NCBI GenBank assembly: GCA_029552245.1
Contig: JAKPDW010000049.1
Location: 1-45,634, forward strand
Direction of reading: 5' to 3'
Length of the DNA stretch: 45,634 nt
Source of the DNA: Deltaproteobacteria bacterium
GTDB taxonomy: Bacteria; Desulfobacterota; Desulfomonilia; UBA1062
Each line of letters starts with the position of its first letter. The stretch's first letter is position 1. The notes beneath the pieces are model-generated. The model saw only the letters and a program-made list of their open reading frames with translations. It did not search any database and was not told the origin of the DNA. This document shows, piece after piece, positions 33,414 to 43,307 of this stretch. A program made the translations under genes and the position numbers.

Positions 33414-33442
33414 GCGGACCGGCTTCCGAAAGGCCGGTCCGC
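33414..33442 (-). terminator. GC-rich hairpin between the transglycosylase gene and yebC
   Basis: A perfect 10-base stem: GCGGACCGGC at 33414-33423 pairs with 33433-33442 around a 9-base loop. On the minus strand it is followed by TTGTCTTG, a poor T run. It could end the upstream transcript or act as an operator beside the yebC promoter. Confidence 0.45.
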
Positions 33443-33865
33443 ATCTTCCCCCGTCGAGGTGTTGCCACGTCAGATCAGGGCGGCCTCGGGGCACGGGCGA
33501 CACCGGCACCGGTTCGGGCCTGCCGTCTCCTCGCGCAGTCTCGCGGATCGTTCACCCTCGTCCGTGGGCGCCGAGCCCTGTCCATGGCCATCCAGGCCCA
33601 ACGATGCCGGACAGAGGCAAACCCTGCCGCTTCATCGTCTCGATGAGAGAAGGCCGGGATGGAGGGGCCCGTCGCGACGAGACCTCACCGCCATCAAGGG
33701 CCTTCCCCGTGTGCCCTAGGCGCCGTCCGACGCCATGTTCACACCGCCTTCACCCTTGCTTTTTCTCTCCTCCCGTATGGGACAGGGGGAACCCCAGCCG
33801 GGGACAGCGATACCGGTGGTCTCAGGCGGCTCTTTTCAGGGTGGGCCTCGGGATCACGGCCGTGG
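33443..33865. other. Non-coding spacer downstream of the transglycosylase gene
   Basis: About 420 bases. A short palindrome (CACGGCCGTG near 33854-33863) lies directly after the transglycosylase stop. No gene is supported. Confidence 0.4.
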
Positions 33866-34618
33866 TCATCCGCTTTCACCCAGGTAATCACCCATGATCC
33901 TCGCTATGTAGGTGCGGGTCTCCCGGGGGAGCCTGCCGGGGTTTCTCTCCAGGTTTCCCGGTCCCCAGTTGTAGGCTGCGAGCGCCTTCTCGACATCTCC
34001 CTCATACCTCTCGAGGAGATCCTTGAGAAAGCGGGTGCCCGCCATGACGTTCTCTTCGGGATCGTAGGCGTCCTTCACACCGAGGGCCCTCGCCGTCTCG
34101 GGCATGAGCTGCATCAGCCCCATGGCACCTTTCGGGGAGGTGGCCTTCGGGTCGAAGCCGCTCTCGGCACGGATCACCGAGACGATGAGGCGCCTGTCAA
34201 CGCCGTAGGTCGCGGAGGCCTTGTCGACGATACCCTCGAGATCGATGCCCTTGGCGGGCATGTCATCCATCCCGCGGGACCGTTCGTCTTTTGACTCTCC
34301 AGGGGAGAGACCGGTTATCCCAAGGTCGGCAGGCGGCAAGGGGATCCCAGCCAGGGACGGTTCGCCATCGCCGTCAGAGCCGGACAGGGCGTCCATAACA
34401 GACCGGCTCATCCCGATGGTGATCAGCTCCAGGAGGACGGCAAGCTTCTGTCTCTGTGCCTCGTCGGCCTGCCCTGCTGCGGTCTTCACCCTTGCCGCCG
34501 ATTCCATGAGCTCGTGAAAGGTGTCGGCTCCGGCGGCTTTCACAGGGGGGGCCTGGCCGCTCGCCGACGGGAGTTCCCTGATCATTCGTTCCAGTATCAA
34601 AGCGGGTGGGACCCTCAT
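33866..34618 (-). CDS. Soluble lytic transglycosylase (Slt domain) without signal peptide
   Basis: A 250-residue protein. The C-terminal Slt/lysozyme-like domain (about residues 125-245) has the catalytic glutamate Glu152 in IRAESGFDPKATS, then GAMGLMQLMPETA and AAYNWGPGNLERNPG, as in enzymes cutting peptidoglycan with a 1,6-anhydro product. The first 120 residues are helical and low-complexity, with no signal peptide or membrane helix. Export would need another route, for example a flagellar-type system. The ATG at 34618 has AAGGGAG five bases upstream. A sigma-54-like promoter lies just in front, which fits a flagellar link (inference). Confidence 0.88.
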   Translation of the reverse strand: MRVPPALILERMIRELPSASGQAPPVKAAGADTFHELMESAARVKTAAGQADEAQRQKLAVLLELITIGMSRSVMDALSGSDGDGEPSLAGIPLPPADLGITGLSPGESKDERSRGMDDMPAKGIDLEGIVDKASATYGVDRRLIVSVIRAESGFDPKATSPKGAMGLMQLMPETARALGVKDAYDPEENVMAGTRFLKDLLERYEGDVEKALAAYNWGPGNLERNPGRLPRETRTYIARIMGDYLGESG

Positions 34619-34652
34619 CGCCACTCCCTTGCAAGAGTATGCCCTTAAGCTT

Positions 34653-34667
34653 ACAAAACCCGTGCCA
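34653..34667 (-). promoter_or_regulatory. Sigma-54-type -24/-12 promoter of the lytic transglycosylase gene
   Basis: On the minus strand, TGGCACG-N4-TTGT spans 34667 to 34653. The -24 box is an exact match. The -12 box is TTGT instead of TTGC, with exact spacing. The expected start of transcription is about 12 bases further on (near 34641), leaving a leader of some 23 bases that includes the ribosome binding site. Confidence 0.6.
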
Positions 34668-34850
34668 CATCCGGCCTCTTCACGGTGGAGAGTCCCATGA
34701 AGACCTTCCGTCCCGCTCTCGACATCGAGGGGGGCGTCCGGGATCGCCTTCCGCCGAACGTTCACCACGGGCGCGCCCGCTGTCTTCGCACGGGGGAGGC
34801 GGCCGAGGCGGGGCCTCGACGGGGATCCTGCGTGCATGGCCGCGAGAGGT

Positions 34851-35492
34851 TCAAAGCCCCTCGGGTTCCTGGGCGAGCCTTGCGGCCTTGATCTTCATGA
34901 GCCTCGTCGTGTTGGAGCGCTCCATCTCGTCGAGCTTGCCGGTGATGAACCGGATGGTTTCGGTCATGCGCGGGATGAAGGTGTGTTCCAGGGCGTTCAC
35001 CCGCCTCCTCGTCCGCTCGATCTCGATGCAGAGGAGGCGCACCGTCTCCTCCAGTTGGGCCATGGCCACGAGCTTGGGGAGGAAGCCCCTGAGGCGCTCG
35101 ATCGCACCGTCCAGCTCCGGGGGCGTCAGGACCAGGGAGTACAAGCCCTCGGGCTCGCCCATGGTCACGTTCAATGCGGGTACCGCTACCCCCATGATCC
35201 TCTTTTGCCCTGGCTCCACCTCGAGACTTCTCCGGCAGCCCTCGAGAGCATCCTCCACGATCCTGCTCGAAGACGCGGCCTGGGCGAGCACGAAGAGCTT
35301 GAGCACCCCCGGCAACTCGTCGTCCACTTCCCTGCGAGACCGCCTATAGAGCTCCGCCACCCCCCTGAACTCGCGCGTGAGCCCCTCGAGCTTGTCCTTG
35401 AGGAGCTTGTGGCCCCGCACCGCGACGGCGAGCTTCCTCCGCAGCTTGAGGAGCTCCATCCGGGTGGGGTTGACTGCGAGTTTCCCGGCCAT
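34851..35492 (-). CDS. atpD: V-type ATPase subunit D (central stalk)
   Basis: A 213-residue, mostly coiled-coil protein forming the rotating shaft inside the A3B3 head. The N-terminal NPTRMELLKLRRKLAVAVRG and the C-terminal RTRRRVNALEHTFIPRM are family hallmarks. It follows atpB by 6 bases and is the last gene of the operon. No intrinsic terminator is seen after it. Confidence 0.95.
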   Translation of the reverse strand: MAGKLAVNPTRMELLKLRRKLAVAVRGHKLLKDKLEGLTREFRGVAELYRRSRREVDDELPGVLKLFVLAQAASSSRIVEDALEGCRRSLEVEPGQKRIMGVAVPALNVTMGEPEGLYSLVLTPPELDGAIERLRGFLPKLVAMAQLEETVRLLCIEIERTRRRVNALEHTFIPRMTETIRFITGKLDEMERSNTTRLMKIKAARLAQEPEGL

Positions 35493-35498
35493 ACCCCG

Positions 35499-36890
35499 TC
35501 ACCTCGGCAGGTACTTGTCCACGTATTCATCCCTGACGCGCTTGAGCTCGCCCCGCGGTATGAGCGTGAGCAGCTCCCACCCGATGCGCAGGCTCTCCTC
35601 GATGGGCCTGTCCTCGTCTTCACCCTGCCTCACGAAACGATCCTCGAACGCATCGGCGAAGGCGACGAAGGCGAGATCCACGTCAGTGAGCGCACCCTCG
35701 CCGAGTATCACGGCGAGCTCCTTGGCGTTCTTTCCCCTGGCGTAGGCGGCATAGAGCTGGTTCATGAGATCCGCGTGGTCCTCCCTGGTCTTTCCCGCAC
35801 CGATCCCCTTGTCCTTGAGCCTGGACAAAGAGGGCAACACGTCCACCGGCGGGTAGACGCCCTGGGTATGGAGCCCCCTGTTGATGATGATCTGTCCCTC
35901 GGTGATGTACCCGGTGAGGTCCGGCACCGGGTGGGTCTTGTCGTCCTCCGGCATGGTGAGCACCGGTATCTGCGTGATGGACCCCTTTCTCCCCTTGATC
36001 CTGCCCGCCCTCTCGTAGATGGTCGCCAGGTCGGTGTAGAGGTAGCCGGGATAGCCCCTCCTTCCCGGCACCTCCCGGCGGGCCGCCGAGATCTCTCTCA
36101 GCGCCTCGCAGTAGTTCGTCATGTCGATGAGGATGACGAGCACGTTCATCTCCCTCTCGTAGGCGAGGTACTCCGCCGCGGTGAGCGCCATGCGGGGCAA
36201 CGCGATGCGCTCGATCGGCGGGTCGTCGGCCAGGTTGACGAAGAGGACGGTGCGTTCTATGGCGCCGGTACGCCTGAAGTCGGTCACGAAGAACTGCGAC
36301 TCTTCGAAGGTGATCCCCATGGCGGCGAAGACCACGGCAAACCCCTCGCCGCTCGCCCTGACCGTCGCCTGGCGCGCGATCTGTGCGGCAAGACGCGTAT
36401 GGGGGAGACCCGACCCCGAGAATATCGGCAGCTTCTGCCCCCTGACGAGCGTGTTGAGCAGGTCGATGGTCGAGATCCCCGTCTGGATGAACTCGTTCGG
36501 GTAATCCCTCGAGAACGGGTTCATGGGCGTGCCGTTCACGTTCTGGTAACGCTCGGGGATGATGGGCGGGCCGTCGTCCTTGACCCGGCCGAACCCGTCG
36601 AACACCCTGCCGAGCATGTCCGGGGAGACACCGAGCTCCATACCCTTGCCGAGGAACTTCACCTTCACGTCGCTGGGGGAGATCCCGCTCGTTCCTTCGA
36701 AGACCTGGACGAGCGCCTTGGCGCCGCTCACCTCGAGGACCCGACCCCTGCGCATGGAGCCGTCCGAGAGGAGGATTTCCGCTATCTCACCGTAGGTGAT
36801 GCCGTCGAGGCCGTCCACCAGCATGAGCGGGCCCACGACCTGCCTCACGGTCCTGTATTCCCTGGCTGCATCAGGTATGCCCAGTTTCAT
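35499..36890 (-). CDS. atpB: V-type ATPase subunit B
   Basis: A 463-residue non-catalytic nucleotide-binding subunit of the head. It starts [17 protein letters not shown], has [18 protein letters not shown] in place of a functional P-loop (as expected for subunit B), and the conserved [20 protein letters not shown] and [20 protein letters not shown]. Length is standard. AGAGGAA precedes the ATG. It lies 36 bases after atpA. Confidence 0.97.
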   Translation of the reverse strand: MKLGIPDAAREYRTVRQVVGPLMLVDGLDGITYGEIAEILLSDGSMRRGRVLEVSGAKALVQVFEGTSGISPSDVKVKFLGKGMELGVSPDMLGRVFDGFGRVKDDGPPIIPERYQNVNGTPMNPFSRDYPNEFIQTGISTIDLLNTLVRGQKLPIFSGSGLPHTRLAAQIARQATVRASGEGFAVVFAAMGITFEESQFFVTDFRRTGAIERTVLFVNLADDPPIERIALPRMALTAAEYLAYEREMNVLVILIDMTNYCEALREISAARREVPGRRGYPGYLYTDLATIYERAGRIKGRKGSITQIPVLTMPEDDKTHPVPDLTGYITEGQIIINRGLHTQGVYPPVDVLPSLSRLKDKGIGAGKTREDHADLMNQLYAAYARGKNAKELAVILGEGALTDVDLAFVAFADAFEDRFVRQGEDEDRPIEESLRIGWELLTLIPRGELKRVRDEYVDKYLPR

Positions 36891-36926
36891 GGCCGTTCCT
36901 CTCCCTTTTCTCTCCCCCGATACCCC

Positions 36927-38684
36927 TCACCCCGCCAGTGCGCCGACGGCCTCGACCGCCTGGCGCTCTATCAGGTCGAACCTCTCGAGGTCATCCTCCG
37001 GCACGAGTTTCGCGCGCGCGATATCCTCGAGGACAGCGAGCCCGAGGATGTCTTCCAGGAGCGCACCCTTGGCGAGGGCTTCTTTCGCCTCGTCGTAGAA
37101 CCTGAGGATCACCCTGAGGATCGCGAACTGCTTGGGGATGGAGGTGTAGGTGTCCCTCTCGTCGAACGCGTTCTGGTGGAGGAAGTCCTCTCGGATCATC
37201 TTCGCCGCCTGCATGAGGAGCCTGTCTTCCATCGCCAGGGCGTCGACGCCCACGAGGCGGACGAGTTCCTCGAGCTCGGCCTCGCGCTTCAGGATGGCCA
37301 TGGCGCGCTTCCTGTTCTCCGACCACTTGCCGGAGGTGAGGGCGTCCGCGGACTCGTCCACGGCCTCCTGGTAGAGCGAGTACGAGCTCAACCAGTTGAT
37401 CGCCGGGAAGTGCCGGGAGAAGGCGAGCTTGTCGTCCAGCCCCCAGAACACCTTGACCACCCGCAGGGTCGCCTGCACCACCGGCTCCGAGAAATCGCCG
37501 CCCGGCGGCGAGACGGCGCCGATGATGGAGACCGCCCCGGTCCGCTCGCCTCCGCCCAGGCACACCGCGTAACCACCCCTCTCGTAGAAGGCCGCTATGC
37601 GCGAACCGAGATAGGCGGGATACCCCTCCTCGCCCGGCATCTCCTCGAGCCTCCCGGATATCTCGCGCATGGCCTCCGCCCACCTGCTCGTCGAGTCGGC
37701 CATGAGGGCAACCGAATACCCCATGTCCCTGAAGTACTCGGCGATCGTGATGCCCGTGAACACGCTCGCCTCCCTCGCCGCGACAGGCATGTTCGACGTG
37801 TTCGCGACGAGCACGGTCCGCTCCATGAGGGGCTTGCCCGAGGCGGGGTCCATGAGCCTCGGAAACTCCATGAGGACGTCGGTCATCTCGTTGCCCCGCT
37901 CGCCGCACCCGACGTAGACCACGATCCTCGCATCCGCCCATTTCGCGAGCTGATGCTGAACCACCGTCTTCCCGCTGCCGAAGGGCCCGGGGACGCAGGC
38001 GGTGCCTCCCTTCACGATGGGGAAGAACATGTCGATGATCCTCTGGCCCGTGACCAGCTGCTCCTTGGGGTGAAGCTTGCGCCTGACGGGCCGCGGCACG
38101 CGCACGGGCCATTTCTGGAGCATGGTCACGCCGAACGGCCCCTCCGGCCCCTCAATGACGGCAACCTGCGTATCGACCGTTCCGACCACCGGCCCGATCT
38201 CCTTGACGACGCCCGACCTGCCCGGCGGGACCATGATCTTGTGGCTTATGAGCTCCGTCTCCTGCACCTCGCCCAGGATGTCGCCCGGTTCCACCTTGTC
38301 CCCGGCCCTGGCAGCCGGCACGAAGGACCACTTCCTCGAACGGTCGAGCGCCGGCCTCTCGGCGCCCCTGACAATGAAGTCGCCGAAATCCCTCGCCAGG
38401 ACGTCCAGGGGCCTCTGGATGCCGTCGTAGATCGACCTGAGGAGGCCGGGACCGAGCTCCACGGAAAGGGGCTCGCCGGTCCTGAGCACCGGCTGGCCGG
38501 GCCCCAAGCCCTCCGTTTCCTCGTAGACCTGTATCGAGTACTCGTCCCCCCGGATCGCGATGATCTCGCCGAAGAGACGGTACTGGCCCACGCGCACCAC
38601 CTCGTACATGCGCCCACCGTCCAGGCCCTTGGCGACTACAAGGGGCCCGGACACCTTCACGATCCTGCCCTCGCGTTCATCCAT
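36927..38684 (-). CDS. atpA: V-type ATPase subunit A (catalytic)
   Basis: A 585-residue catalytic subunit. A beta-barrel start ([16 protein letters not shown]) is followed by the A-specific non-homologous insert. Walker A is [14 protein letters not shown] near residue 235, with the catalytic glutamate in [13 protein letters not shown] and the arginine-containing [17 protein letters not shown]. Of two ATGs, 38684 is preferred because AAGGGA sits nine bases upstream; 38690 would leave only three. It hydrolyses or makes ATP coupled to rotation. Confidence 0.97.
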   Translation of the reverse strand: MDEREGRIVKVSGPLVVAKGLDGGRMYEVVRVGQYRLFGEIIAIRGDEYSIQVYEETEGLGPGQPVLRTGEPLSVELGPGLLRSIYDGIQRPLDVLARDFGDFIVRGAERPALDRSRKWSFVPAARAGDKVEPGDILGEVQETELISHKIMVPPGRSGVVKEIGPVVGTVDTQVAVIEGPEGPFGVTMLQKWPVRVPRPVRRKLHPKEQLVTGQRIIDMFFPIVKGGTACVPGPFGSGKTVVQHQLAKWADARIVVYVGCGERGNEMTDVLMEFPRLMDPASGKPLMERTVLVANTSNMPVAAREASVFTGITIAEYFRDMGYSVALMADSTSRWAEAMREISGRLEEMPGEEGYPAYLGSRIAAFYERGGYAVCLGGGERTGAVSIIGAVSPPGGDFSEPVVQATLRVVKVFWGLDDKLAFSRHFPAINWLSSYSLYQEAVDESADALTSGKWSENRKRAMAILKREAELEELVRLVGVDALAMEDRLLMQAAKMIREDFLHQNAFDERDTYTSIPKQFAILRVILRFYDEAKEALAKGALLEDILGLAVLEDIARAKLVPEDDLERFDLIERQAVEAVGALAG

Positions 38685-38772
38685 GTGCATGTTCCCTTCC
38701 TGACCACCACATCGCTTCAGCCACGCCCCCGCGGCCCCCTGTATGCACCCCTCGAGCCCACCTACGAGGGGG

Positions 38773-39093
38773 TCATGCCCCTCCCAGGAGGTCTATGCCG
38801 AGGGAGGACTCGACGAGTCTCCTCGTCTCTTCGTATCCCGTTCCCGTGGCGCCCTCGTGCGTGGGGAGGGCGCAGATCACCGCGCGGCTCCTCTTCCTGA
38901 ACTCCTCGATCGCAGCCGGCGCCTTCCCCGCTAGGACCTCGCTCACGAGCACGAGGGAGACGTCCCGTTGCCCGGCTATGGCCAAGAGGGCCTTCAGGAG
39001 GTCCTCGGGTTCTTCGACCTGCACGGACTCGAAGCCCACCCCCCTGAACGGAGCGACCCAGGCCCTTGGCCCCACCGCGACCGTCTTAGCCAT
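38773..39093 (-). CDS. atpF: V-type ATPase subunit F
   Basis: A 106-residue central-stalk protein with a CheY-like fold: [17 protein letters not shown] at the start, [12 protein letters not shown] in the middle and a helical end. Position between subunits C and A and the length fit subunit F (NtpG in E. hirae). The start overlaps the atpC end by 8 bases. An 88-base gap separates it from atpA. Confidence 0.9.
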   Translation of the reverse strand: MAKTVAVGPRAWVAPFRGVGFESVQVEEPEDLLKALLAIAGQRDVSLVLVSEVLAGKAPAAIEEFRKRSRAVICALPTHEGATGTGYEETRRLVESSLGIDLLGGA

Positions 39094-40087
39094 GGGCGCC
39101 CCCGATCCTTCGCCTCAGGCCGTCGCGATCGACCCCGCCGAGCCTGCCTGTCACGACGAGCGTGAGAAGCCTCAGTTGGTGCTCGAACCCGGCCATGAAC
39201 GAGAAGACCGCCTCGGGCCCAGAGGTCTGCATCCCTCCCAGTGCCGCAACAGACAACAGCCTGTCGTCCACCTTGGAGGCGAACTCGGGAACCCGGTCAA
39301 CCGATCCCCACTCCTGCACCTCCGCCAGGACGTCCCCGATCTCGCCCCCCACGAGGGCGGCCCAGGCCTGGGGGTTTGACTGGAGCGCGAGATCCTCCAC
39401 GAGGCCCGTGAGCTCACCCAGGGGTTGGAGGTGGTTCTCCACCCTCTTCAGGGGTATCCCCAGGGCATGCGCCCTCCAGAGAAGGGTCACCACCTTCGCC
39501 TTGACACGCTCGCGCACGCATGCCCTGATGAAGTCTGACCCGATCCCCTCGGCGGCGTGGAGGAGATACCTGAGGTATGCGCCGTCGAGGAGGATGTCAA
39601 GGTCCAGGGGGGCAAGGTGCTGGATCTCGGACGTGGACCATCCGGGCCACTCCTTGAGGCTCTCCGGTGCCTCCGGCAGCTCCCCCTTCGCCAAGGCCAC
39701 GAGCTGATCCTCGGGAAAGACCACGAAGGGGTAGGGAAACGAGGTGTTCTGCGCCAGCGAGGTCTTCAGGTTCATGAAGTCGTACGGGGCCACGAACACG
39801 TCGACGGGCCCGCTCGACGGGCACATCGAGCGCACGGCCAGGGCCGTGTCGTAGAAGCACCGCTTGGCGATCTCCGTGAAGTCCTCCCACTCGGCCCCGG
39901 GCGTGAGGTATTCCCTGAGGACGGTGTCCTGGAGGTGGGGGATCATGTCCCCGACCTCTTCGAGCGCAAGGAGGCCCATGAAGAAATCCCTGTCCCTGAA
40001 CCGTTCCTCGAGGACGGCGATGCCCCCGCACACGAAGCCCCACCCTCGGACGTATCCGGGAACCGGCTGGACCGCAAGCCCTGTCAT
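39086..40087 (-). CDS. atpC: V-type ATPase subunit C (AC39 family)
   Basis: A 333-residue helical socket subunit linking the central shaft to the membrane ring. Sequence is divergent, but the all-helical composition, the LDLDILLDGAYLRYLL segment near the middle and the operon position support the call. Its start overlaps the atpE stop (ATGA). Confidence 0.88.
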   Translation of the reverse strand: MTGLAVQPVPGYVRGWGFVCGGIAVLEERFRDRDFFMGLLALEEVGDMIPHLQDTVLREYLTPGAEWEDFTEIAKRCFYDTALAVRSMCPSSGPVDVFVAPYDFMNLKTSLAQNTSFPYPFVVFPEDQLVALAKGELPEAPESLKEWPGWSTSEIQHLAPLDLDILLDGAYLRYLLHAAEGIGSDFIRACVRERVKAKVVTLLWRAHALGIPLKRVENHLQPLGELTGLVEDLALQSNPQAWAALVGGEIGDVLAEVQEWGSVDRVPEFASKVDDRLLSVAALGGMQTSGPEAVFSFMAGFEHQLRLLTLVVTGRLGGVDRDGLRRRIGGAHG

Positions 40088-40674
40088 GAAAAGAGCTCCC
40101 GCGCTATCTCGGGGGCCATCTCCAGCTCGAGCACCCCGATGAGGGTTTCGATTCTCATGTCCACCTCGTAGGAAGAACCCACGAACACGAACCCGCCCCG
40201 CTGTCTGAGCCGATCGACGCCGTCCACGTCGATCCTCCCGGAGGCGGCCCTCCCGGCGTTCACCCGCTCGAGGAGCGCCCTGAACACGTCCTCGTCGTCG
40301 GGGTGGACGATGAGGCGCCCGGGGGCTCCACCAGAGGCCTTCTCCACCAAGCGCTCCATCAGCGACTCGTACCTGGCCCTCGGCCAGGAAAGGATTTCCG
40401 CCTTCGCGGTTTCGAACACCCTCCTCACGAGCTCGTTTTTCTTCGCGAGCACGCGTTTCCCGGCCTCCCCCCTGAACAGGGCGAGTTCCCGCTCGAGCCT
40501 TGCGTCCACCTCCCTGGCCTTTGCGGAGAACTCGAGATCGAACGTTCTCGTGATCTTGTCCTTCTCACTTTGAACCCGTTCAAAGGCGGCCTTCTTCGCA
40601 GCCTCGACGATGCGGCCGGCCTCGGTTTCGGCCTCCGCGAGGATGGCGGACCTGATCCGATCTATCCCGTTCAC
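40084..40674 (-). CDS. atpE: V-type ATPase subunit E (peripheral stalk)
   Basis: A 196-residue protein. A long N-terminal charged helix (residues 1-100) is rich in Ala, Glu, Lys and Arg, and is followed by a small globular domain (RLIVHPDDEDVFRALL, GGFVFVGSSYEVDM). It pairs with the small G/H-type subunit to form the stator stalk. The gene precedes atpC with a four-base overlap. Confidence 0.92.
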   Translation of the reverse strand: MNGIDRIRSAILAEAETEAGRIVEAAKKAAFERVQSEKDKITRTFDLEFSAKAREVDARLERELALFRGEAGKRVLAKKNELVRRVFETAKAEILSWPRARYESLMERLVEKASGGAPGRLIVHPDDEDVFRALLERVNAGRAASGRIDVDGVDRLRQRGGFVFVGSSYEVDMRIETLIGVLELEMAPEIARELFS

Positions 40675-40692
40675 GGTCGAACCCTCATCCCC

Positions 40693-41211
40693 TCATGATA
40701 GGCCTATGTACTCGAGGGCGACGCCCTGGGTGAGGAACGTGATGAACAGGATGGTCGCGAGCAGGGCGACCACCGCGTACGTCTCCACGAATGCGGGGAA
40801 GAGGATGGCCCTGCCCGCAGCCTCGGGCCTCCTCGCTATGAGCGAGATGCCGGCGGCCGAGGCCTCCCCCTGCTTCATCGCCGAGACCATGAGCGCGAGC
40901 CCGCTTGCGAGCCCTATGAAGAAGAAGGCGATGCCGGTGCCGGGCGTTATCCTGAGCTCGGCCCCCCCTATGAGACCCGTCTGGGTCATCATGAGCACGG
41001 CGATGATGAACCCGTAGAAACCCTGGGTGCCGGGCAGGGCGATCATGACGAGCATCCTGCCGAACAGCTCAGGCTTCTCCCTCATCACGCCCGCGGCCTG
41101 GTGGGACGCCGTGGCGATCCCCCAGGCGGACCCGCTCCCGCCGAGCCCGAACGCGAGCCCGGCACCCGCATAGCAGAGGCCCCTGCCTATCTCGATCATG
41201 TCAGGTGTCAT
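40693..41211 (-). CDS. atpK: V-type ATPase proteolipid subunit K (Na+-type)
   Basis: A 172-residue membrane protein of two fused hairpins (four helices), like NtpK. The ion carboxylate is Glu143 in FVETYAV of helix 4; the first hairpin has none. ALPGTQGFYGF in helix 2 gives Leu59, Thr62, Gln63 and Tyr66, and helix 3 gives Gln114 (MKQGEASAAGI). These correspond to the Na+ site of E. hirae NtpK (Leu61, Thr64, Gln65, Tyr68, Gln110, Glu139). Sodium coupling is therefore predicted. It forms the rotor ring of the membrane part. Confidence 0.94.
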   Translation of the reverse strand: MTPDMIEIGRGLCYAGAGLAFGLGGSGSAWGIATASHQAAGVMREKPELFGRMLVMIALPGTQGFYGFIIAVLMMTQTGLIGGAELRITPGTGIAFFFIGLASGLALMVSAMKQGEASAAGISLIARRPEAAGRAILFPAFVETYAVVALLATILFITFLTQGVALEYIGLS

Positions 41212-41247
41212 ACTCCCTCCTCCTCTCCCCGATTCGGGTACGCATCT

Positions 41248-43305
41248 CTATGCCTCTTCGGCGTCCTTCCTCAGGACGCACCATGGGGTGTCGAACCCGA
41301 GAGGCCTGAACGGACGGCCTCCGGCTTCGTAGAATCTCCCGAAGAACTCGACGTACACGAGCCTCATGGAATGAACGAAGGCCCCGAGCACGCTTATGGC
41401 GAAGTTGAAGACGTGGCCGACGGCGAGAACCGCCACGAAGAGCAACGCCCCGACGTAGGGGATGTCCCTGAGCATGCCGGCCATGAGGTTGAAGGCCATG
41501 GCCACGATCGAGGTCGTGAGCCCCAGCGCAAGCAGCCTGCAATGGGAAAGCACGTCCCCGGCGAACGAGGTCAGCCCGTAACTCCCCACGATGCCGTACA
41601 GGCTCACGATCCCCACGGCGATCCTCTTGAGCGGGTTTTCGACACCCCTGCCCTGGGTCAGGACCAGGCAGACGGAGCTCACCGCCAACAGCCACACGCC
41701 TATCCTCGCGATGTCATGCGGAACATCCGCGAACACCCCGGCCACGACCACGAGGACCCCGCAGAGCGCGCCGATCCAGCAGACCCCGTCGGAGAAGGCG
41801 CCGAGCCAGTCTCCCCGCCTCAGCTGGCCGTACATCCTAAGCGTGATCCCGTAGAACTGGTTCACCACCCCTATGGCGAGCACCACCAGGAGCGCGAGCA
41901 CCGTCTTGGCCATGGGGTCGATGACCATGAGCGCATCCCTTGTCCTCAGGAGAAGGTTGCCCTCTCCCAGGTACTCCGGGCGGTAGAGGTCGCCGAACCA
42001 CGAGCCCATGAGCGCGCCGAAGACGATGCTCGATATCCCGCCGAAGAACAGGATCTCAACGAACCGGTTCACGCCGCTGGATGCCTTGGTCCTCGCCCTC
42101 AAAAACGCGCTTACCGCCGTGAGCATGACCCCGTAGAAGACATCCGAGAAGCAGATGCCGAAGAAGACGTAGAAATTGAACATGAGGAAAGGGGTGGGGT
42201 CGAACGAGCGGTAGGGGGGCAGGCCGAACATCTCCACGAGCAGGCTCAACGGCCTGGAGGGCTTCTTCTCGTGAAGGCTCACCGGGACGTCATCCCCGGG
42301 GCCGGGGTCCTCGAGCACGAGCATGGACTCGGGGAATTCACGCTCGACGAGGGCTGTCAAGCGCGGGATATCCCTCAGCCTGACGTACCCGGATACCACG
42401 TGCACCCAGCGGCCCACGAGGCCCTTCTGCAGCGCGAGCGAACGATCCCTGACGTTCTGCCAGTAGGCCCTCAGGATCTTGAGCGGCCTTCGGCCCTCAC
42501 CCTCGCGCCTGCCCTTCGTGAAGTCCTGTATGCGCTCGAGGGCATCGCCCGTCTTTTCCTTGTACATCTCGACGGTGTCACGAAGCTCGTCGATCCTCTC
42601 CCTCGCCGTTGTCTTCAAGCGGGGCAGCGGGATCTCCTCGAAGCCGGCGCCCCTGAGAGCCGCCTGGATCTCGGCGGCCTCCTCCTTCAGCGCAACCAGG
42701 ACGACCCTCGCCATGTCCCGGCCTGCATGAAGGGGCATGGTCGCCTCGGGCGGGAGCTCTTCCCATGCACACAGACCCCATACCCCTTGTCCGTCTGCGA
42801 GCAGTGACAGGGCCTCCCTCGGCAGGCGGCCGAAGATGACCGTGGTCCTCTTGAGGTCCAGAACCTCCGCGGGTGTGAACTCGAGGTCGGCCAGGGCCGA
42901 GAGCGACTCGATCTCCGTCTCCATCTCCTGGATGACCCTCTCCGAAGTCCTGCAGGTCTCGTCGAGGTCCTTTGCCCACAGGAAGGTCTTCTGGAGGTCG
43001 TACGAAGAAAGGATCCTGGAGAGTTCCTCGTTCGTGGTCACGATGGGCATGGGCGCCAGTCCCTCGATCAGCCCGACGCGTTCGGGAGCGTGGCCGTCCA
43101 AGAGGTTCAGTATGAAGTCGACCTGGTGTATCTTCTCGTCAGCCTCGTCCGTGGATGCATGGCACCTGTCGAGGAGGCCGCCGGCGTTGTCCGGCGCGAG
43201 GTCCACGACCTCCATCACGCCGAGGCGGTTTATCTCCCTCAAGAGGCGCAGGCTGTTCTTACGGCAGACCGTGACGGTGACCTTCCTGATGGGGTCGATC
43301 GCCAT
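41248..43305 (-). CDS. atpI: V-type ATPase subunit I (a-subunit)
   Basis: A 685-residue protein. The cytoplasmic N-terminal half starts MAIDPIRKVTVTV and has coiled-coil stretches. The membrane half has about seven to eight helices from residue 370. It contains FFGICFSDVFYGVML, FGALMGSWFGDLY and the C-terminal SVLGAFVHSMRLVYVEFFGRFYEAGG, whose arginine forms the ion half-channels. Length is normal. It begins 2 bases after the stop of the small first gene. Confidence 0.95.
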   Translation of the reverse strand: MAIDPIRKVTVTVCRKNSLRLLREINRLGVMEVVDLAPDNAGGLLDRCHASTDEADEKIHQVDFILNLLDGHAPERVGLIEGLAPMPIVTTNEELSRILSSYDLQKTFLWAKDLDETCRTSERVIQEMETEIESLSALADLEFTPAEVLDLKRTTVIFGRLPREALSLLADGQGVWGLCAWEELPPEATMPLHAGRDMARVVLVALKEEAAEIQAALRGAGFEEIPLPRLKTTARERIDELRDTVEMYKEKTGDALERIQDFTKGRREGEGRRPLKILRAYWQNVRDRSLALQKGLVGRWVHVVSGYVRLRDIPRLTALVEREFPESMLVLEDPGPGDDVPVSLHEKKPSRPLSLLVEMFGLPPYRSFDPTPFLMFNFYVFFGICFSDVFYGVMLTAVSAFLRARTKASSGVNRFVEILFFGGISSIVFGALMGSWFGDLYRPEYLGEGNLLLRTRDALMVIDPMAKTVLALLVVLAIGVVNQFYGITLRMYGQLRRGDWLGAFSDGVCWIGALCGVLVVVAGVFADVPHDIARIGVWLLAVSSVCLVLTQGRGVENPLKRIAVGIVSLYGIVGSYGLTSFAGDVLSHCRLLALGLTTSIVAMAFNLMAGMLRDIPYVGALLFVAVLAVGHVFNFAISVLGAFVHSMRLVYVEFFGRFYEAGGRPFRPLGFDTPWCVLRKDAEEA

Positions 43306-43307
43306 CC

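Noticed and set aside
34836-38900. A 1354-codon plus-strand open frame opposite the V-ATPase genes
   Set aside because: It is antisense to atpD, atpB, atpA and part of atpF and is rich in His, Arg and Asp as expected from reversed GC-rich codons. It has no domain, start site or repeat logic of its own.
41101-42807. A 568-codon plus-strand open frame
   Set aside because: Antisense to the V-ATPase subunit I and K genes; no recognisable protein features.
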